DNA of 64,000 nucleotides from Rhodoblastus acidophilus (GCF_025961575.1 NZ_JAOQNX010000001.1:1-64000); one strand, 5' to 3'. Shown: positions 46,887-55,149, counted from the stretch's first letter. Notes: generated by a model from the letters alone, not told the origin. Numbers and translations: made by a program.

Positions 46887-48002
46887 CTATCTGAGCACCA
46901 GCTTCGACAGCAGCGTCGACAATTCGCTCTGCCGGGACACCCCGACCTTGGAGAACACGCGCTTGAGCACGGTGCGCGCGGTTTCCTCGGTGACGCCCAA
47001 CCGGCCCGCCGCATCCTTGGGCGCCATGCCGTGACCGACCAGCGCGGCGATGCGGGCCTCGCCGAGCGTCAGGCCGAGCAGATCGCGCACCACGGCGGGA
47101 TCGGCGGGCGCATCGGCGTCCGGATCGATCGCCAGCACGATGGCGCGCGCATGGGTGAGAAAAGCCTGGCGCGGATCGGGCGCGTTCGACGCGGGCATGA
47201 CATAGACGACCAGGGTGCGGCTGTTGTCGCGATGGATCAGGATCGGCTTGGGCGGCGTCGCCCCCTCCGGAACGGTCGCGCGCAAACTGGCGGCGATCGC
47301 CGCCTGCAGCGCCTTCTGCTCCGCCCCCGAAGGCGCCAGCAGCCGCGCGTCGACGACGGACAGGCCCGCCAAATCGCGTCCGGCGAGATTGGAGAAGATC
47401 ACGCGGCTTAGCGAATCCAGCACGAATATGCCGATATTGACCCGGTTGAAGGCCTCGCCGAGGCTGTCCTTGACCAGCTCGGCGTCGAGCAGACGCAGGC
47501 TCAGGCGCAACGCGCTTTCGACATGGCGGCCGAGCCGGCCGAGCATGTCGATCTCCGCGGCGCCATAGGCCGGCTTCCCGCTCACCCTCTGAATGCTGAC
47601 GCCGGCGGCCACTTGCGGGTCGGGCGAGACGCCGACGGCCGCGCACCATTTCAATCCGTAGCGGGCCAGGAAGTCGCGATAAAAAGGGTCCTCGTCCATT
47701 TCCTGTTCGGAGATGACGTCGTGATCGCAAACGGTGTCGCTGTGAACCCAGTAGGATTTCTCGATGGCGCGGATGCTGCGGGTGTCGCGCAGGGACCAGC
47801 CGTTGGCGATATAATCCTTCTGCGCCTCGGCAAGGCTTGGGGACGCGATCGCGCCGAAACTGCCGTCGTCGCGATGCCAGAGCAGCACGGCGCCGACATC
47901 GTCGAAACAATCCGCCATGGCCTGGAGCGCCTCCGGCCAAAGGGCGGGGTTGGGCGCGGCCTGGTAGATCGCCTCGACCGCCGTGACAAATCGCTCGTCC
48001 AA
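46887..48002 (-). CDS. LuxR-family transcriptional regulator with GAF/PAS-like sensor region
   Basis: 371 aa. The start is a TTG at 48002 behind a strong GGAGGGG ribosome-binding site. Residues 1-180 and 185-290 look like two alpha/beta sensor domains (LLWHRDDGSFGAIASPSLAE; then GIFVLDSLSRVIFSNLAGRD, PAS-like). Residues ~308-365 carry the LuxR HTH (LTLGEARIAALVGHGMAPKD, then AAGRLGVTEETARTVLKRVF). No autoinducer-binding domain or receiver Asp is apparent. Target and signal are unknown. It is divergent from a small XRE gene across a gap with a strong hairpin. Confidence 0.82.
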   Translation of the reverse strand: MDERFVTAVEAIYQAAPNPALWPEALQAMADCFDDVGAVLLWHRDDGSFGAIASPSLAEAQKDYIANGWSLRDTRSIRAIEKSYWVHSDTVCDHDVISEQEMDEDPFYRDFLARYGLKWCAAVGVSPDPQVAAGVSIQRVSGKPAYGAAEIDMLGRLGRHVESALRLSLRLLDAELVKDSLGEAFNRVNIGIFVLDSLSRVIFSNLAGRDLAGLSVVDARLLAPSGAEQKALQAAIAASLRATVPEGATPPKPILIHRDNSRTLVVYVMPASNAPDPRQAFLTHARAIVLAIDPDADAPADPAVVRDLLGLTLGEARIAALVGHGMAPKDAAGRLGVTEETARTVLKRVFSKVGVSRQSELSTLLSKLVLR

Positions 48003-48078
48003 TCGCCCCTCCGCCGCTCCCCGGCATTACGCCAGCCTTGGCCAAGCTGACGCAACGCATACTTTCGAGGGTTCAAGC

Positions 48079-48108
48079 CCCCGCATTCCCCAAATGGGGG
48101 ATGCGGGG
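48079..48108. promoter_or_regulatory. Strong 13-bp stem hairpin between two divergent regulator genes
   Basis: CCCCGCATTCCCC (48079-48091), loop AAAT, GGGGGATGCGGGG (48096-48108) pair along all 13 positions with one G-U. It lies 77 bp upstream of the LuxR-type start and 57 bp upstream of the XRE gene. There is no T-tract, so an operator or 5' leader structure is more likely than a terminator. Confidence 0.55.
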
Positions 48109-48164
48109 CAAGCGGATCTCACGGCAAAAACAAAGCCTGTCGGCGTCAGAAGGACGGTGATCAG

Positions 48165-48395
48165 ATGAGCGAAGAGGTTGGCAGAAGAATTCGCATGCTG
48201 CGCATGTTGATGGGCAAAAGCCGCGAAAATCTCGCCGAGGCCCTGGGCGTGAGCCCCGCGCGGATCGAGGCCTTTGAAAGCGGTTTTGCCATCGGCGCGT
48301 CCGTGCTGGCGCAACTCTCCGACGAACTCAACGCGCCGCCCGCGTTCTTTCGCGACGACGCCCGACGCGCCGCCTATGTCTCCAGGACCGACTGA
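48165..48395 (+). CDS. Small XRE-family helix-turn-helix protein
   Basis: 76 aa. Residues ~8-60 form an XRE HTH (RIRMLRMLMGKSRENLAEAL, then GVSPARIEAFESG). The rest is a short tail (LSDELNAPPAFFRDDARRAA). An AGGACGG ribosome-binding site precedes the ATG. Its 3' end overlaps the convergent thiM by 22 bp. Function unknown; it may bind the adjacent hairpin sequence. Confidence 0.75.
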   Translation: MSEEVGRRIRMLRMLMGKSRENLAEALGVSPARIEAFESGFAIGASVLAQLSDELNAPPAFFRDDARRAAYVSRTD

Positions 48396-49216
48396 GACAG
48401 TTTCAGCCGCGTCCGCAACGCCTCGGCGTCCACGGCGGCCAATTGGTCGAGCAGCGCGACCCTGAAACTGCCCGGGCCCGCGCAACCCGCCGCCGCGATT
48501 TCGCCGGCGACGCCGTAAACGCCCAAAGCCGCAACCGTCGCGCCAAAAACATCCGGCGAGACCGCCGCGAAAGCGCCGACAATCCCCGAGAGGGCGCAAC
48601 CGCTCGCCGTCACCTGCGCCATGACCGGCGCGCCATTGGCGATGCGGGCGACGCGCGCGCCATCGGTGACCAGATCGACCGCGCCGGTCGCCGCCACCAC
48701 GCATTTCTGCCCCCGCGCCAAAGCCAAAGCCGGCGCCAATGCCGCCTCGGTCCCATGCAGGCTGTCGACCCCCTTGCCGGCCGCCGCGGCGTCATGCAGA
48801 CCGGCGATCCGCGCCACCGCAATGATTTCGGACGCATTGCCGCGAATGACCGCCGGGTTCAGCGCCAAAAGTTCGGCGATGGTCTCATTGCGATATTTTG
48901 TCGCGCCGGCGCCCACGGGATCGAGCACCCAGGGTTTTGCCCGCTCCCGCGCCACCCGCGCGGCCTCGCGCATGCCCGCGACAAAATTATCCGAAAGCGT
49001 GCCGATATTGACGACCAGAGCGTCGGACAAAGCGGCGAAATCGCCCGCCTCCTCCCGCGCATGGACCATGGCCGGCGAGGCGCCGATCGCCAAAAGCGCA
49101 TTGGCGGACAGGTCCATGGCGACATAATTGGTGACATTCTGCACCAGCGGGCGCTTGTGTCGCAGGTCGTCGAGCAAACGGCAGGCGGCGTCGGTCAATT
49201 CGCGAGATGTGCTCAT
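48374..49216 (-). CDS. thiM: Hydroxyethylthiazole kinase
   Basis: 280 aa from the ATG at 49216 (MSTSRELTDAAC). It phosphorylates 4-methyl-5-(2-hydroxyethyl)thiazole in thiamin salvage. Ribokinase-like fold motifs are seen: PLVQNVTNYVAMDLSANALLAIGASPAM near residues 22-49, VLDPVGAGAT near 110, NASEI near 140 and the active-site cysteine in VTASGCALSG. It is divergent from thiE, with just 30 bp between their start codons. No riboswitch precedes it. Confidence 0.93.
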   Translation of the reverse strand: MSTSRELTDAACRLLDDLRHKRPLVQNVTNYVAMDLSANALLAIGASPAMVHAREEAGDFAALSDALVVNIGTLSDNFVAGMREAARVARERAKPWVLDPVGAGATKYRNETIAELLALNPAVIRGNASEIIAVARIAGLHDAAAAGKGVDSLHGTEAALAPALALARGQKCVVAATGAVDLVTDGARVARIANGAPVMAQVTASGCALSGIVGAFAAVSPDVFGATVAALGVYGVAGEIAAAGCAGPGSFRVALLDQLAAVDAEALRTRLKLSQSVLET

Positions 49217-49246
49217 AAAACGGTCCCAAATTCGACAGGCTGATCC

Positions 49247-49864
49247 ATGCGGCTCGACCCCTTCTACCTGATTCTGGACAGCGCAGGGGCCATTGCGCGC
49301 GCCCTCGCCTGGGGCGTGAAACTCGTCCAATTGCGCATCAAGGACGCGCCGGAGCCCGCGCTGCGCGCCGAAATTTTGCGCGCACAAAAACTCTGCGATG
49401 TCCATGGCGCGCAACTCGTCGTCAACGACCATTGGCGCCTCGCCAGAGACCTGGGCTGCGCGCATGTCCACCTCGGCCAGGAGGATTTGAAATCGGCCGA
49501 CATCAAGGCGATCCGCGCCGCCGGCCTGACGCTCGGCCTCTCCACCGAAACCGAGGAGGAGCTGGAAAAAGCCCTGGCGCTGAACCCCGATTGCGTCGCC
49601 CTGCAGCCGATCTTCGCCACAAGCTCGAAACATTTTGACCGCGCCCCGCAAGGTCTGCAGAACCTGCGCAAATGGAAAAGCCGCCTGGGCGCGCGGCCCC
49701 TGATCGCCATCGGCGGCCTGCGTCTTGAAGACGCAGGCGCGATCTTCGCCGCCGGCGCCGACAGCCTCGCGGTCATCAGCGACGTCAGCCAAAGCCCTGA
49801 CCCGGAACGCCGCGCCAAAGCCTGGCTCGCGGCGACGCGCGCCTTCGTGAAGGCCCCGGCCTGA
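49247..49864 (+). CDS. thiE: Thiamin phosphate synthase
   Basis: 205 aa TIM barrel joining hydroxymethylpyrimidine pyrophosphate and thiazole phosphate to thiamin phosphate. Motifs are VKLVQLRIKD (residues 24-33), LVVNDHWRLARDLG near 58-71, GLSTETEEEL, the anion-binding LQPIFATSSK and IAIGGLRLEDAG near the C-terminus. With thiM and riboswitch-controlled thiO it makes the window's thiamin set, although the three are in separate transcription units. Confidence 0.92.
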   Translation: MRLDPFYLILDSAGAIARALAWGVKLVQLRIKDAPEPALRAEILRAQKLCDVHGAQLVVNDHWRLARDLGCAHVHLGQEDLKSADIKAIRAAGLTLGLSTETEEELEKALALNPDCVALQPIFATSSKHFDRAPQGLQNLRKWKSRLGARPLIAIGGLRLEDAGAIFAAGADSLAVISDVSQSPDPERRAKAWLAATRAFVKAPA

Positions 49865-50057
49865 CTTCTCTCTTGCCTGCGCAGGCTTCCCGAGGTAATC
49901 CAACAGCCGGAAGCGGAGCCACGCTCTCGGGATTTTCCAGGCCGATCAGCGACCCCATGTCGCGCGCATTCCAACCCCTGGCAAACCCTGCGCAGCGCGC
50001 GCCCTGCGTCGAATTGACGTTTTGACAATCGAGACCGCCTTAAATACCAAGCCTCGA

Positions 50058-50085
50058 TTGACAAATGTAAATTGGGCTTTACAAT
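50058..50085 (+). promoter_or_regulatory. Sigma-70-type promoter of the bchE-bchJ-idi unit
   Basis: TTGACA (50058-50063) and TACAAT (50080-50085), 16-bp spacer. The region is markedly AT-rich compared with its surroundings. The first PpsR box covers the spacer and part of the -10 element. Confidence 0.65.
50066..50083. promoter_or_regulatory. PpsR/CrtJ box 1 upstream of bchE
   Basis: TGT-AAATTGGGCTTT-ACA is an exact match to TGT-N12-ACA. It overlaps the predicted promoter, so PpsR binding would repress transcription under oxygen. Confidence 0.8.
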
Positions 50086-50090
50086 CCCGG

Positions 50091-50108
50091 TGTCAACAAT
50101 CCCGTACA
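50091..50108. promoter_or_regulatory. PpsR/CrtJ box 2 upstream of bchE
   Basis: TGT-CAACAATCCCGT-ACA is a second exact TGT-N12-ACA, starting 7 bp after box 1. Two tandem boxes at short spacing fit cooperative binding by PpsR tetramers. Confidence 0.8.
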
Positions 50109-50130
50109 ACTCAACAAGATGGGGTGTCCC

Positions 50131-51843
50131 ATGCGCCTCCTGCTGATCCACCCCAATTATCATTCCGGCGGCGCCGAAATCGCCGGCACGTGGCCGCCCG
50201 CCTGGGCCGCCTATCTCGCCGGCGCCGTCCGCAACGCCGGACACGAATGCGTGTTCATCGACGCGCAGACCGACGACATCGACGACGAGACTCTCGCGCG
50301 CGGCATCCGCGAGGCGAAGCCTGACGTCATCGGCTGCACCTCGATCACGCCGTCGATCTACAAGGCCGAAAACAGCCTCAAGATCGCCAAGGAAGTTTGC
50401 CCCGAAGCCCTGACGCTGCTCGGCGGCGTCCACGCGACCTTCATGTTCAAGCAGGTGCTTGCGGAAGCGCCCTGGGTCGACGCGGTCGTGCGCGGCGAAG
50501 GCGAAGAGATCCTCGTCGAGGTCATGCGCGCCTTCGGCGCCGGCGACTGGAACGAGCGCCGCAAGTCGGTCAAGGGCATCGCCTATATCGAAAAGGCGGC
50601 TGACGGCTCGAACCAGATCGTCGCCACCGAAGCCGCCCCGACGGTCAAGGACCTGGACGGCATCGATCCCGACTGGGATATCCTGGACTGGAACAAGTAT
50701 CAGTACATCCCGCTGAACTGCCGGGTCGCCATCCCGAACATGGCGCGCGGCTGTCCCTTCACCTGCTCGTTCTGCTCGCAGTGGAAGTTCTGGCGCGACT
50801 ATCGCGTTCGCGACCCCAAGAAGGTCGTCGACGAGATCGAGACCCTCTACAAGAAGCACGATGTGCGCTTCTTCATCCTCGCGGACGAAGAGCCGACCAT
50901 CAACCGCAAGAAATTCATTCAGTTCTGCGAAGAGCTGATCGCGCGCGGCCTGCCGGACAAGGTCCAGTGGGGCATCAACACCCGCGTCACCGACATCCTC
51001 CGCGACGAGGAGCTGCTGCCGCTCTACCGCAAGGCCGGCCTGCTCCACGTTTCGCTGGGCACCGAAGCCGCCGCGCAGTTGAAGCTTGACCTGTTCAACA
51101 AGGAAACCAAGGTCAACGACAACAAGCGCGCCATCGAGCTTCTGCGCAAGAACGGCATGGTCGTCGAAGCGCAGTTCATCGTCGGGCTCGAGAACGAGAC
51201 CGCCGAAACCCTCGAAGAAACCTACCGGATGACGCAGGATTGGAAGCCCGATCTCGCCAACTGGTCGATGTACACCCCGTGGCCGTTCACGCCGCTCTTC
51301 CAGGAGTTGCAGGACAAGGTCGAGGTGTTCGACTTCGAGAAGTACAATTTCGTCACGCCGATCATGAAGCCTTTGGCTCTGGAGCGCGGCGAGTTGCTCG
51401 ACCTCGTGATGAACAACTACCGCCGCTTCTATGCCAAGAAAGCGTTGTTCTCCTACCCGTGGTCGGGGACCGGCATGCGCCGGCGCTATCTGCTCGGCTG
51501 CCTCAAGGCCTTCCTGAAGGCCGGCTTCCAGCGCAAGTTCTACGACTTGGGCAAGGTCGGCTATTGGGGGCCGCAGTCGAAGAAGACGGTGGACTTCCAC
51601 TTCGACGACACGCGCAAGATGGACGCGGCGACGACCGGCGACTGGAAGGCGGCCGCGGAAAACTCGCGCAAGCATGTCGAAAAGGCGGCTTCGGCTCCGG
51701 CTCTGGACGCCAAGGCGTGCGGCGGCGGCGTCCAGCAGCTGTCGGATGAGGATTCCGAGGGCATCGACGAGGCGACGCTCGCCCGTCGCGCCGAGGAACA
51801 GGCCAAGGCTGGCGGCGACGCCCGCATCGGCATGCGCGTCTGA
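50131..51843 (+). CDS. bchE: BchE, anaerobic Mg-protoporphyrin IX monomethyl ester oxidative cyclase
   Basis: 570 aa from the ATG at 50131 ([19 protein letters not shown], the family's normal N-terminus, GGGG upstream); an ATG at 50119 is in frame. The oxygen-independent enzyme forms the fifth ring of bacteriochlorophyll. The N-terminal B12-binding-like domain (1-140) precedes a radical-SAM core with Cys208, Cys212 and Cys215 (GCPFTCSFC). The C-terminal region (450-570) is helical and unlike its neighbours in being Lys-rich. First gene of the bchE-bchJ-idi unit; two PpsR boxes lie upstream. Confidence 0.96.
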   Translation: MRLLLIHPNYHSGGAEIAGTWPPAWAAYLAGAVRNAGHECVFIDAQTDDIDDETLARGIREAKPDVIGCTSITPSIYKAENSLKIAKEVCPEALTLLGGVHATFMFKQVLAEAPWVDAVVRGEGEEILVEVMRAFGAGDWNERRKSVKGIAYIEKAADGSNQIVATEAAPTVKDLDGIDPDWDILDWNKYQYIPLNCRVAIPNMARGCPFTCSFCSQWKFWRDYRVRDPKKVVDEIETLYKKHDVRFFILADEEPTINRKKFIQFCEELIARGLPDKVQWGINTRVTDILRDEELLPLYRKAGLLHVSLGTEAAAQLKLDLFNKETKVNDNKRAIELLRKNGMVVEAQFIVGLENETAETLEETYRMTQDWKPDLANWSMYTPWPFTPLFQELQDKVEVFDFEKYNFVTPIMKPLALERGELLDLVMNNYRRFYAKKALFSYPWSGTGMRRRYLLGCLKAFLKAGFQRKFYDLGKVGYWGPQSKKTVDFHFDDTRKMDAATTGDWKAAAENSRKHVEKAASAPALDAKACGGGVQQLSDEDSEGIDEATLARRAEEQAKAGGDARIGMRV

Positions 51844-51846
51844 TTG

Positions 51847-52473
51847 ATGGCGCAGCCAAACGACAATGAGCGTTCGGGCCATATTGGCCCGAACTCTTTG
51901 ATTCAGCTTGTCACCGCGCTGAAACAGCTTGGCGAAACCGAGGCGATGGAGCGCCTGTTCGCAGATGCGGACCGCGCCGCCTGGATCGAAACGCCCCCCT
52001 CTTCGATGATCCCGGCCCACGAAGCCGCCCGCCTTCACCAGGGCTTGCGCGACGTGCTGCCGGTGGCGCGCGCCGAAGCGGTTTTGGCGCTCGCCGGTCG
52101 CCTCACAGCCGAATATTTGTTGGCCGTGCGCATCCCGCGTCCTGCGCAGATCATTCTCAAGATCCTGCCGGCGCGTCTCGCCGCCTCCGTGCTGATGAAG
52201 GCGATTTCCGCCAACGCCTGGACGTTCGGCGGCGCCGACGGCTTTTCCTACACGGTCGGCTCGGGCGTCGAAGCCGTCATCAAGAACAACCCACTGTGCG
52301 AGGGCCTTCACGCGGAAGCCCCGACTTGCGTCTGGCATGCCGCGGTGTTCGAAACCCTGTTCCGCGCCCTGGTGTCGCCGGCGACGCAGGCGCGCGAGAC
52401 CATCTGTTGCGCCCAAGGTAACGATAGCTGTCACTTTCAATTGATTTGGGACAAGAAATCGTCTAGCCCGTAA
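51847..52473 (+). CDS. bchJ: BchJ, V4R-domain bacteriochlorophyll biosynthesis protein
   Basis: 208 aa from the ATG at 51847, 3 bp after the bchE stop. It was long named 4-vinyl protochlorophyllide reductase; later work on related bacteria assigns that reaction mainly to BciA/BciB, so an accessory or substrate-carrier role is possible. The C-terminal V4R domain shows AWTFGGADGFSYTVG and cysteines in NPLCEGL, APTCVWHAA, ETICCAQGNDSCHFQL, which could bind metal. Tight spacing to bchE and idi supports an operon. Confidence 0.9.
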   Translation: MAQPNDNERSGHIGPNSLIQLVTALKQLGETEAMERLFADADRAAWIETPPSSMIPAHEAARLHQGLRDVLPVARAEAVLALAGRLTAEYLLAVRIPRPAQIILKILPARLAASVLMKAISANAWTFGGADGFSYTVGSGVEAVIKNNPLCEGLHAEAPTCVWHAAVFETLFRALVSPATQARETICCAQGNDSCHFQLIWDKKSSSP

Positions 52474-52493
52474 GGGGCAACCTGGGATGAGAG

Positions 52494-53033
52494 ATGAACG
52501 ACGACCGCGAAACCGTGATCCTCGTGGACGCCGAGGACCGCGCGGTCGGGACGCTCGGCAAGATTGAAACGCATCGCCTCGGCCTGAGGCATCGGGCGAT
52601 TTCCGTTTGCGTCACCAATGCGCGCGGCGAAATGCTGCTGCAACGCCGGGCGCTCGGGAAATATCATTCGGGCGGTCTGTGGACCAACACCTGCTGCACG
52701 CATCCGCGCGTCGGCGAGGATGTCGCGGAAGCCGCGGCGCGCCGGCTCAAGGAAGAGCTGGGCGTCGAATGCCGCCTGACCTTCCTGTGCATCACCCATT
52801 ACCGCGCCGATGTCGGCGACGGTTTTGTCGAGGACGAGGTCGTGCATATGTTCCACGGCCAGTTCGACGGCGAAACGCACCTCAATCCCGATGAGGTCAT
52901 GGACTGCCGCTGGTTTACGCGGGAGCAGCTGATTGAAGACGTGGCCCGCAATCCCCAGGCCTACACCTATTGGTTCCGGCATTATCTGGACCAGCACGCC
53001 GACGCGATCTTTCTCGGCGCCGCCCACCAGTAA
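52494..53033 (+). CDS. idi: Isopentenyl-diphosphate delta-isomerase, type I
   Basis: 179 aa Nudix-fold enzyme converting IPP to DMAPP for the phytyl/geranylgeranyl and carotenoid supply. Active-site cysteine lies in TNTCCTHP (near residues 64-71), metal ligands in ARRLKEELG, and the catalytic Glu in DEVVHMFHG region (EDEVV). The ATG is 20 bp after bchJ. Presence inside the photosynthesis cluster is common in purple bacteria. Confidence 0.94.
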   Translation: MNDDRETVILVDAEDRAVGTLGKIETHRLGLRHRAISVCVTNARGEMLLQRRALGKYHSGGLWTNTCCTHPRVGEDVAEAAARRLKEELGVECRLTFLCITHYRADVGDGFVEDEVVHMFHGQFDGETHLNPDEVMDCRWFTREQLIEDVARNPQAYTYWFRHYLDQHADAIFLGAAHQ

Positions 53034-53049
53034 CCCCCGAAGTTGGCGC

Positions 53050-53103
53050 CCTTCTCCCCTTGCGGGAGAAGGTGTCGCGCGAAGCGCGACGGATGAGGGG
53101 TTC
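53050..53103. repeat. Dispersed palindromic repeat, family A (copy 2)
   Basis: CTTCTCCCCTTGCGGGAGAAG and then TCGCGCGAAGCGCGACGGAT followed by GAGGGGTT. The first hairpin is perfect here (CTTCTCCC/GGGAGAAG); compare 5482-5539. It sits just after the idi stop and may also terminate the bchE operon. Confidence 0.8.
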
Positions 53104-53168
53104 GTCCCCGCGATCCTCTTGATTCAAGATTTCGCGCTTGCGCCGCACACCAGACCACAAACAAAAAA

Positions 53169-53193
53169 CGCGCGCCTCCATCGGAGACGCGCG
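53169..53193 (-). terminator. Intrinsic terminator of the B12-binding regulator gene
   Basis: CGCGCGCCTCC (53169-53179), loop ATC plus T/C, GGAGACGCGCG (53183-53193): an 11-position stem with one mismatch. On the leftward strand it is followed by six T residues (A6 at 53163-53168). A6 on the other side (53195-53200) makes it potentially bidirectional. Confidence 0.8.
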
Positions 53194-53218
53194 CAAAAAA
53201 CTGTCATGTATGATGAGA

Positions 53219-54082
53219 TCAGGCGGCGGCCGCCTGATCAAAGTAAAAACGATTGGCGAGCAGCAGCGCGCCGGGTCCGTCTTCGGCCATGGCGTCGCCA
53301 CCGATGCGCGCCGCGAGGTCCGGACGGCCGCGCAGGGCCCAGCCGCCGACGATCACGGAGATCGACGGATTGGCGGAGCGACGGCGCACCGCTTCGATGG
53401 CGCGCGCGGCGCCGTCGAGATGCGCCTCATCGCTCACAGTCACGCCAAGCACCGAGAACCACTGGGATTCCGCGATGCGGGCATAGGCGCCGGCGGATTG
53501 GCCGAGCGAAAGCGTGGTGTCCCAGCCCGACGACACCAGGAAGGCGGACACCACTTCGACGCCGAAGAAGTGACGCTCCTTGGGAGCCGAGATCAGCAGG
53601 GCGTTGCGGCCGGGCGCGGCCGGGGCGCCCGTGACCCGCACGCAGGTCTCGAGCAGCGCGCGCAACCGCATGACGCCGAGGGTGACGTCGACGAAATCGC
53701 ACTCGTCCTCGTACCAGCACTCGCCCAGGCGGCGCGCCGTAGGCGTGAGCAAGGTCTCGAACAGAGCCGCCATGCTCATGCCTTCATCGCGTTTGCGAAG
53801 GAAGAACGCCTCGGCGGCGGAACCGTCGGGTTGCACCACGAGACGCGCAAATTCCGTAATGATCTCGGGGTCCGCCTCAAACGGGAACGCCGGAACCAAC
53901 CATTTCTGATGCAGACTCGCGAGTTTCGGGCCGAGGTGTTCGTTGACGACCTTTTCCAGACGAGCGCTTTGAGAATCAACCAGGTGCGGCCGAACCACCG
54001 CCAACTTGCTTGCTTCATTAAGTGACATAATGCCCGCGTGTTGATGGTCGCGAGCGTTCAAGGCAAAGCCTGCAAAACCCAT
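53219..54082 (-). CDS. B12-binding-type regulator, paralogue of PpaA/AerR
   Basis: 287 aa from the ATG at 54082, chosen because GGGAGGGG lies just upstream; longer (54235) and shorter (54028) starts are possible. Residues ~100-160 are helical with RLGECWYEDECDFVDVTLGVMRL. Residues ~165-287 resemble a B12-binding Rossmann domain: APKERHFFGVEVVSAFLVSSGW, VLGVTVSDEAHLDG, SVIVGGWALRGRPDLAARIG. Both blocks parallel PpaA at 60144-60986 (ERH-xx-GV, GGAFFGRRPDIARQIG). The DxHxxG motif of B12 enzymes is absent, as in AerR. It probably tunes photosynthesis genes in response to light or redox; inference from similarity and position. Confidence 0.75.
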   Translation of the reverse strand: MGFAGFALNARDHQHAGIMSLNEASKLAVVRPHLVDSQSARLEKVVNEHLGPKLASLHQKWLVPAFPFEADPEIITEFARLVVQPDGSAAEAFFLRKRDEGMSMAALFETLLTPTARRLGECWYEDECDFVDVTLGVMRLRALLETCVRVTGAPAAPGRNALLISAPKERHFFGVEVVSAFLVSSGWDTTLSLGQSAGAYARIAESQWFSVLGVTVSDEAHLDGAARAIEAVRRRSANPSISVIVGGWALRGRPDLAARIGGDAMAEDGPGALLLANRFYFDQAAAA

Positions 54083-54224
54083 TAACCCCTCCCGGTTAAC
54101 AGCACCGATGGGCAAGTCAGAGAGCCAGTCGATGAGGGCTAGCTCGGGCATAAGAGCCAAAAACCTCACGCGAGTAAAGCCCAAATGACAAGCGTCAACG
54201 CCCTCAGGCCGAATTGTCAGGCGA

Positions 54225-54239
54225 ACAGGTAACACCTGT
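54225..54239. promoter_or_regulatory. Perfect inverted repeat upstream of the B12-binding regulator
   Basis: ACAGGT-AAC-ACCTGT, 6-bp arms with 3-bp spacer, 143 bp upstream of the chosen ATG. The surrounding ~150 bp is AT-richer than coding DNA and looks like a promoter region. It does not match TGT-N12-ACA. Confidence 0.45.
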
Positions 54240-54339
54240 CTCTGGTCAAGTCTTTGATATAGAACATTGCGCTTGAGGCCCGGCCTGCCTGACGGTCACG
54301 CGTGTTTGATCCCCTGGGCGGGACCTGCGACACTCTGCC

Positions 54340-54642
54340 TCACCCCTTTGGATGATCGCCATCCCGGGCTTTGGCTCCGCGCTCCCAACGCAGAGCAAGA
54401 TCAACCACATGCGCGACAAGCGCCCCGGTCAGCGCCGCAAGCGTGGCGAGCCCGCCGGCGCCGGTGAGCAGGGCGCGGGCGACAAGCAACAGGCAGGCGC
54501 CGGCGGCGAAATTGGCGATCAGCCCGCGCGGCGCCGGTCCTTTGCCTGTTTTTGCGCGATAAACCAGCAGCGCCACGCCTTCGACGACGAGCAATACCAG
54601 CGCAAGGTCAATATAGCGGGGATCGAACCAGGCGGTGGTCAC
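54340..54642 (-). CDS. Small hypothetical membrane protein following tspO
   Basis: 100 aa with a GTG start at 54642, immediately after the tspO stop. Three hydrophobic segments are visible (LALVLLVVEGVALLVY, LIANFAAGACLLLVARALL, LATLAALTGALVAHVVDLAL) and a charged C-terminus (RWERGAKARDGDHPKG). The family is not named here. It is the last gene of the bchG-orf428-bchP-tspO unit, so a supporting role in photosynthetic membranes is possible. Confidence 0.75.
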   Translation of the reverse strand: MTTAWFDPRYIDLALVLLVVEGVALLVYRAKTGKGPAPRGLIANFAAGACLLLVARALLTGAGGLATLAALTGALVAHVVDLALRWERGAKARDGDHPKG

Positions 54643-55146
54643 TCAGGCCACCCTGCGACCAAAGGGCGCATTCAGCCGCACCACCTGCCAGTTGAGCCAT
54701 CCGGCGAAACTCACCCAGGCGAGATAGGGCGCGAGCATCCAGGCGGCGCGCGGCGAGAAGCCGGCGCAATAGAGGATCAGGGCGAGCACCGAGACCCAGA
54801 AGGGAACGAGTTCGATCAGCGCCCAGTCGGGCCGCCGCAAGGTGAAATAGAGCGGGCTCCACGCCAAATTGAACGCGGCGTTGATCGCGAACAGGACCAG
54901 GAGCGTGGAGCGGGCGCCGACGCCCGGCGCATCGTTCCAGGCGAACACGCCCGCGGTTGCGATCAAAGCGAAGATCACGGCCCAGCCCGGCCCGAACGCC
55001 CAATCCGGCGGCTTGGCCGCCGGAAAGCGCAGATTTCTGTACCAGGGCCCGGTGTTCGTCGTCAGTCCGCCGACCACTGCGACGAAAAGCACGGCCGCCG
55101 AGGCGACCGCGATTTCCGTCAGATGAGCCCAAAAAGTTTGCATCAT
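54643..55146 (-). CDS. tspO: TspO/MBR family tryptophan-rich sensory protein
   Basis: 167 aa, five transmembrane helices. Trp-rich motifs NTGPWYRNLRFPAAKPPDWAF (31-51), NLAWSPLYFTLRRPDWALIE and the C-terminal YLAWVSFAGWLNW are diagnostic. In Rhodobacter TspO binds tetrapyrroles and negatively affects photosynthesis gene expression under oxygen. It starts 4 bp after the bchP stop. Either of two adjacent ATG codons could start it. Confidence 0.93.
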   Translation of the reverse strand: MMQTFWAHLTEIAVASAAVLFVAVVGGLTTNTGPWYRNLRFPAAKPPDWAFGPGWAVIFALIATAGVFAWNDAPGVGARSTLLVLFAINAAFNLAWSPLYFTLRRPDWALIELVPFWVSVLALILYCAGFSPRAAWMLAPYLAWVSFAGWLNWQVVRLNAPFGRRVA

Positions 55147-55149
55147 GGG

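Noticed and set aside
48064-48091. GGGTTCAAGCCCCC resembling a tRNA T-arm, possibly a tRNA fragment or attachment site
   Set aside because: The stem has a mismatch, no D-arm or anticodon arm lies upstream, and the sequence is better explained as part of the 13-bp hairpin.
49264-52440. Very long (1058-aa) leftward open frame across thiE, bchE and bchJ
   Set aside because: It spans three well-supported rightward genes, has low-complexity Arg/Asp/Gln-rich sequence and no domain; it is a high-GC antisense artefact.
54083-54235. Upstream extension of the B12-binding regulator to 54235
   Set aside because: Base composition becomes non-coding, and a strong ribosome-binding site directly precedes the ATG at 54082.
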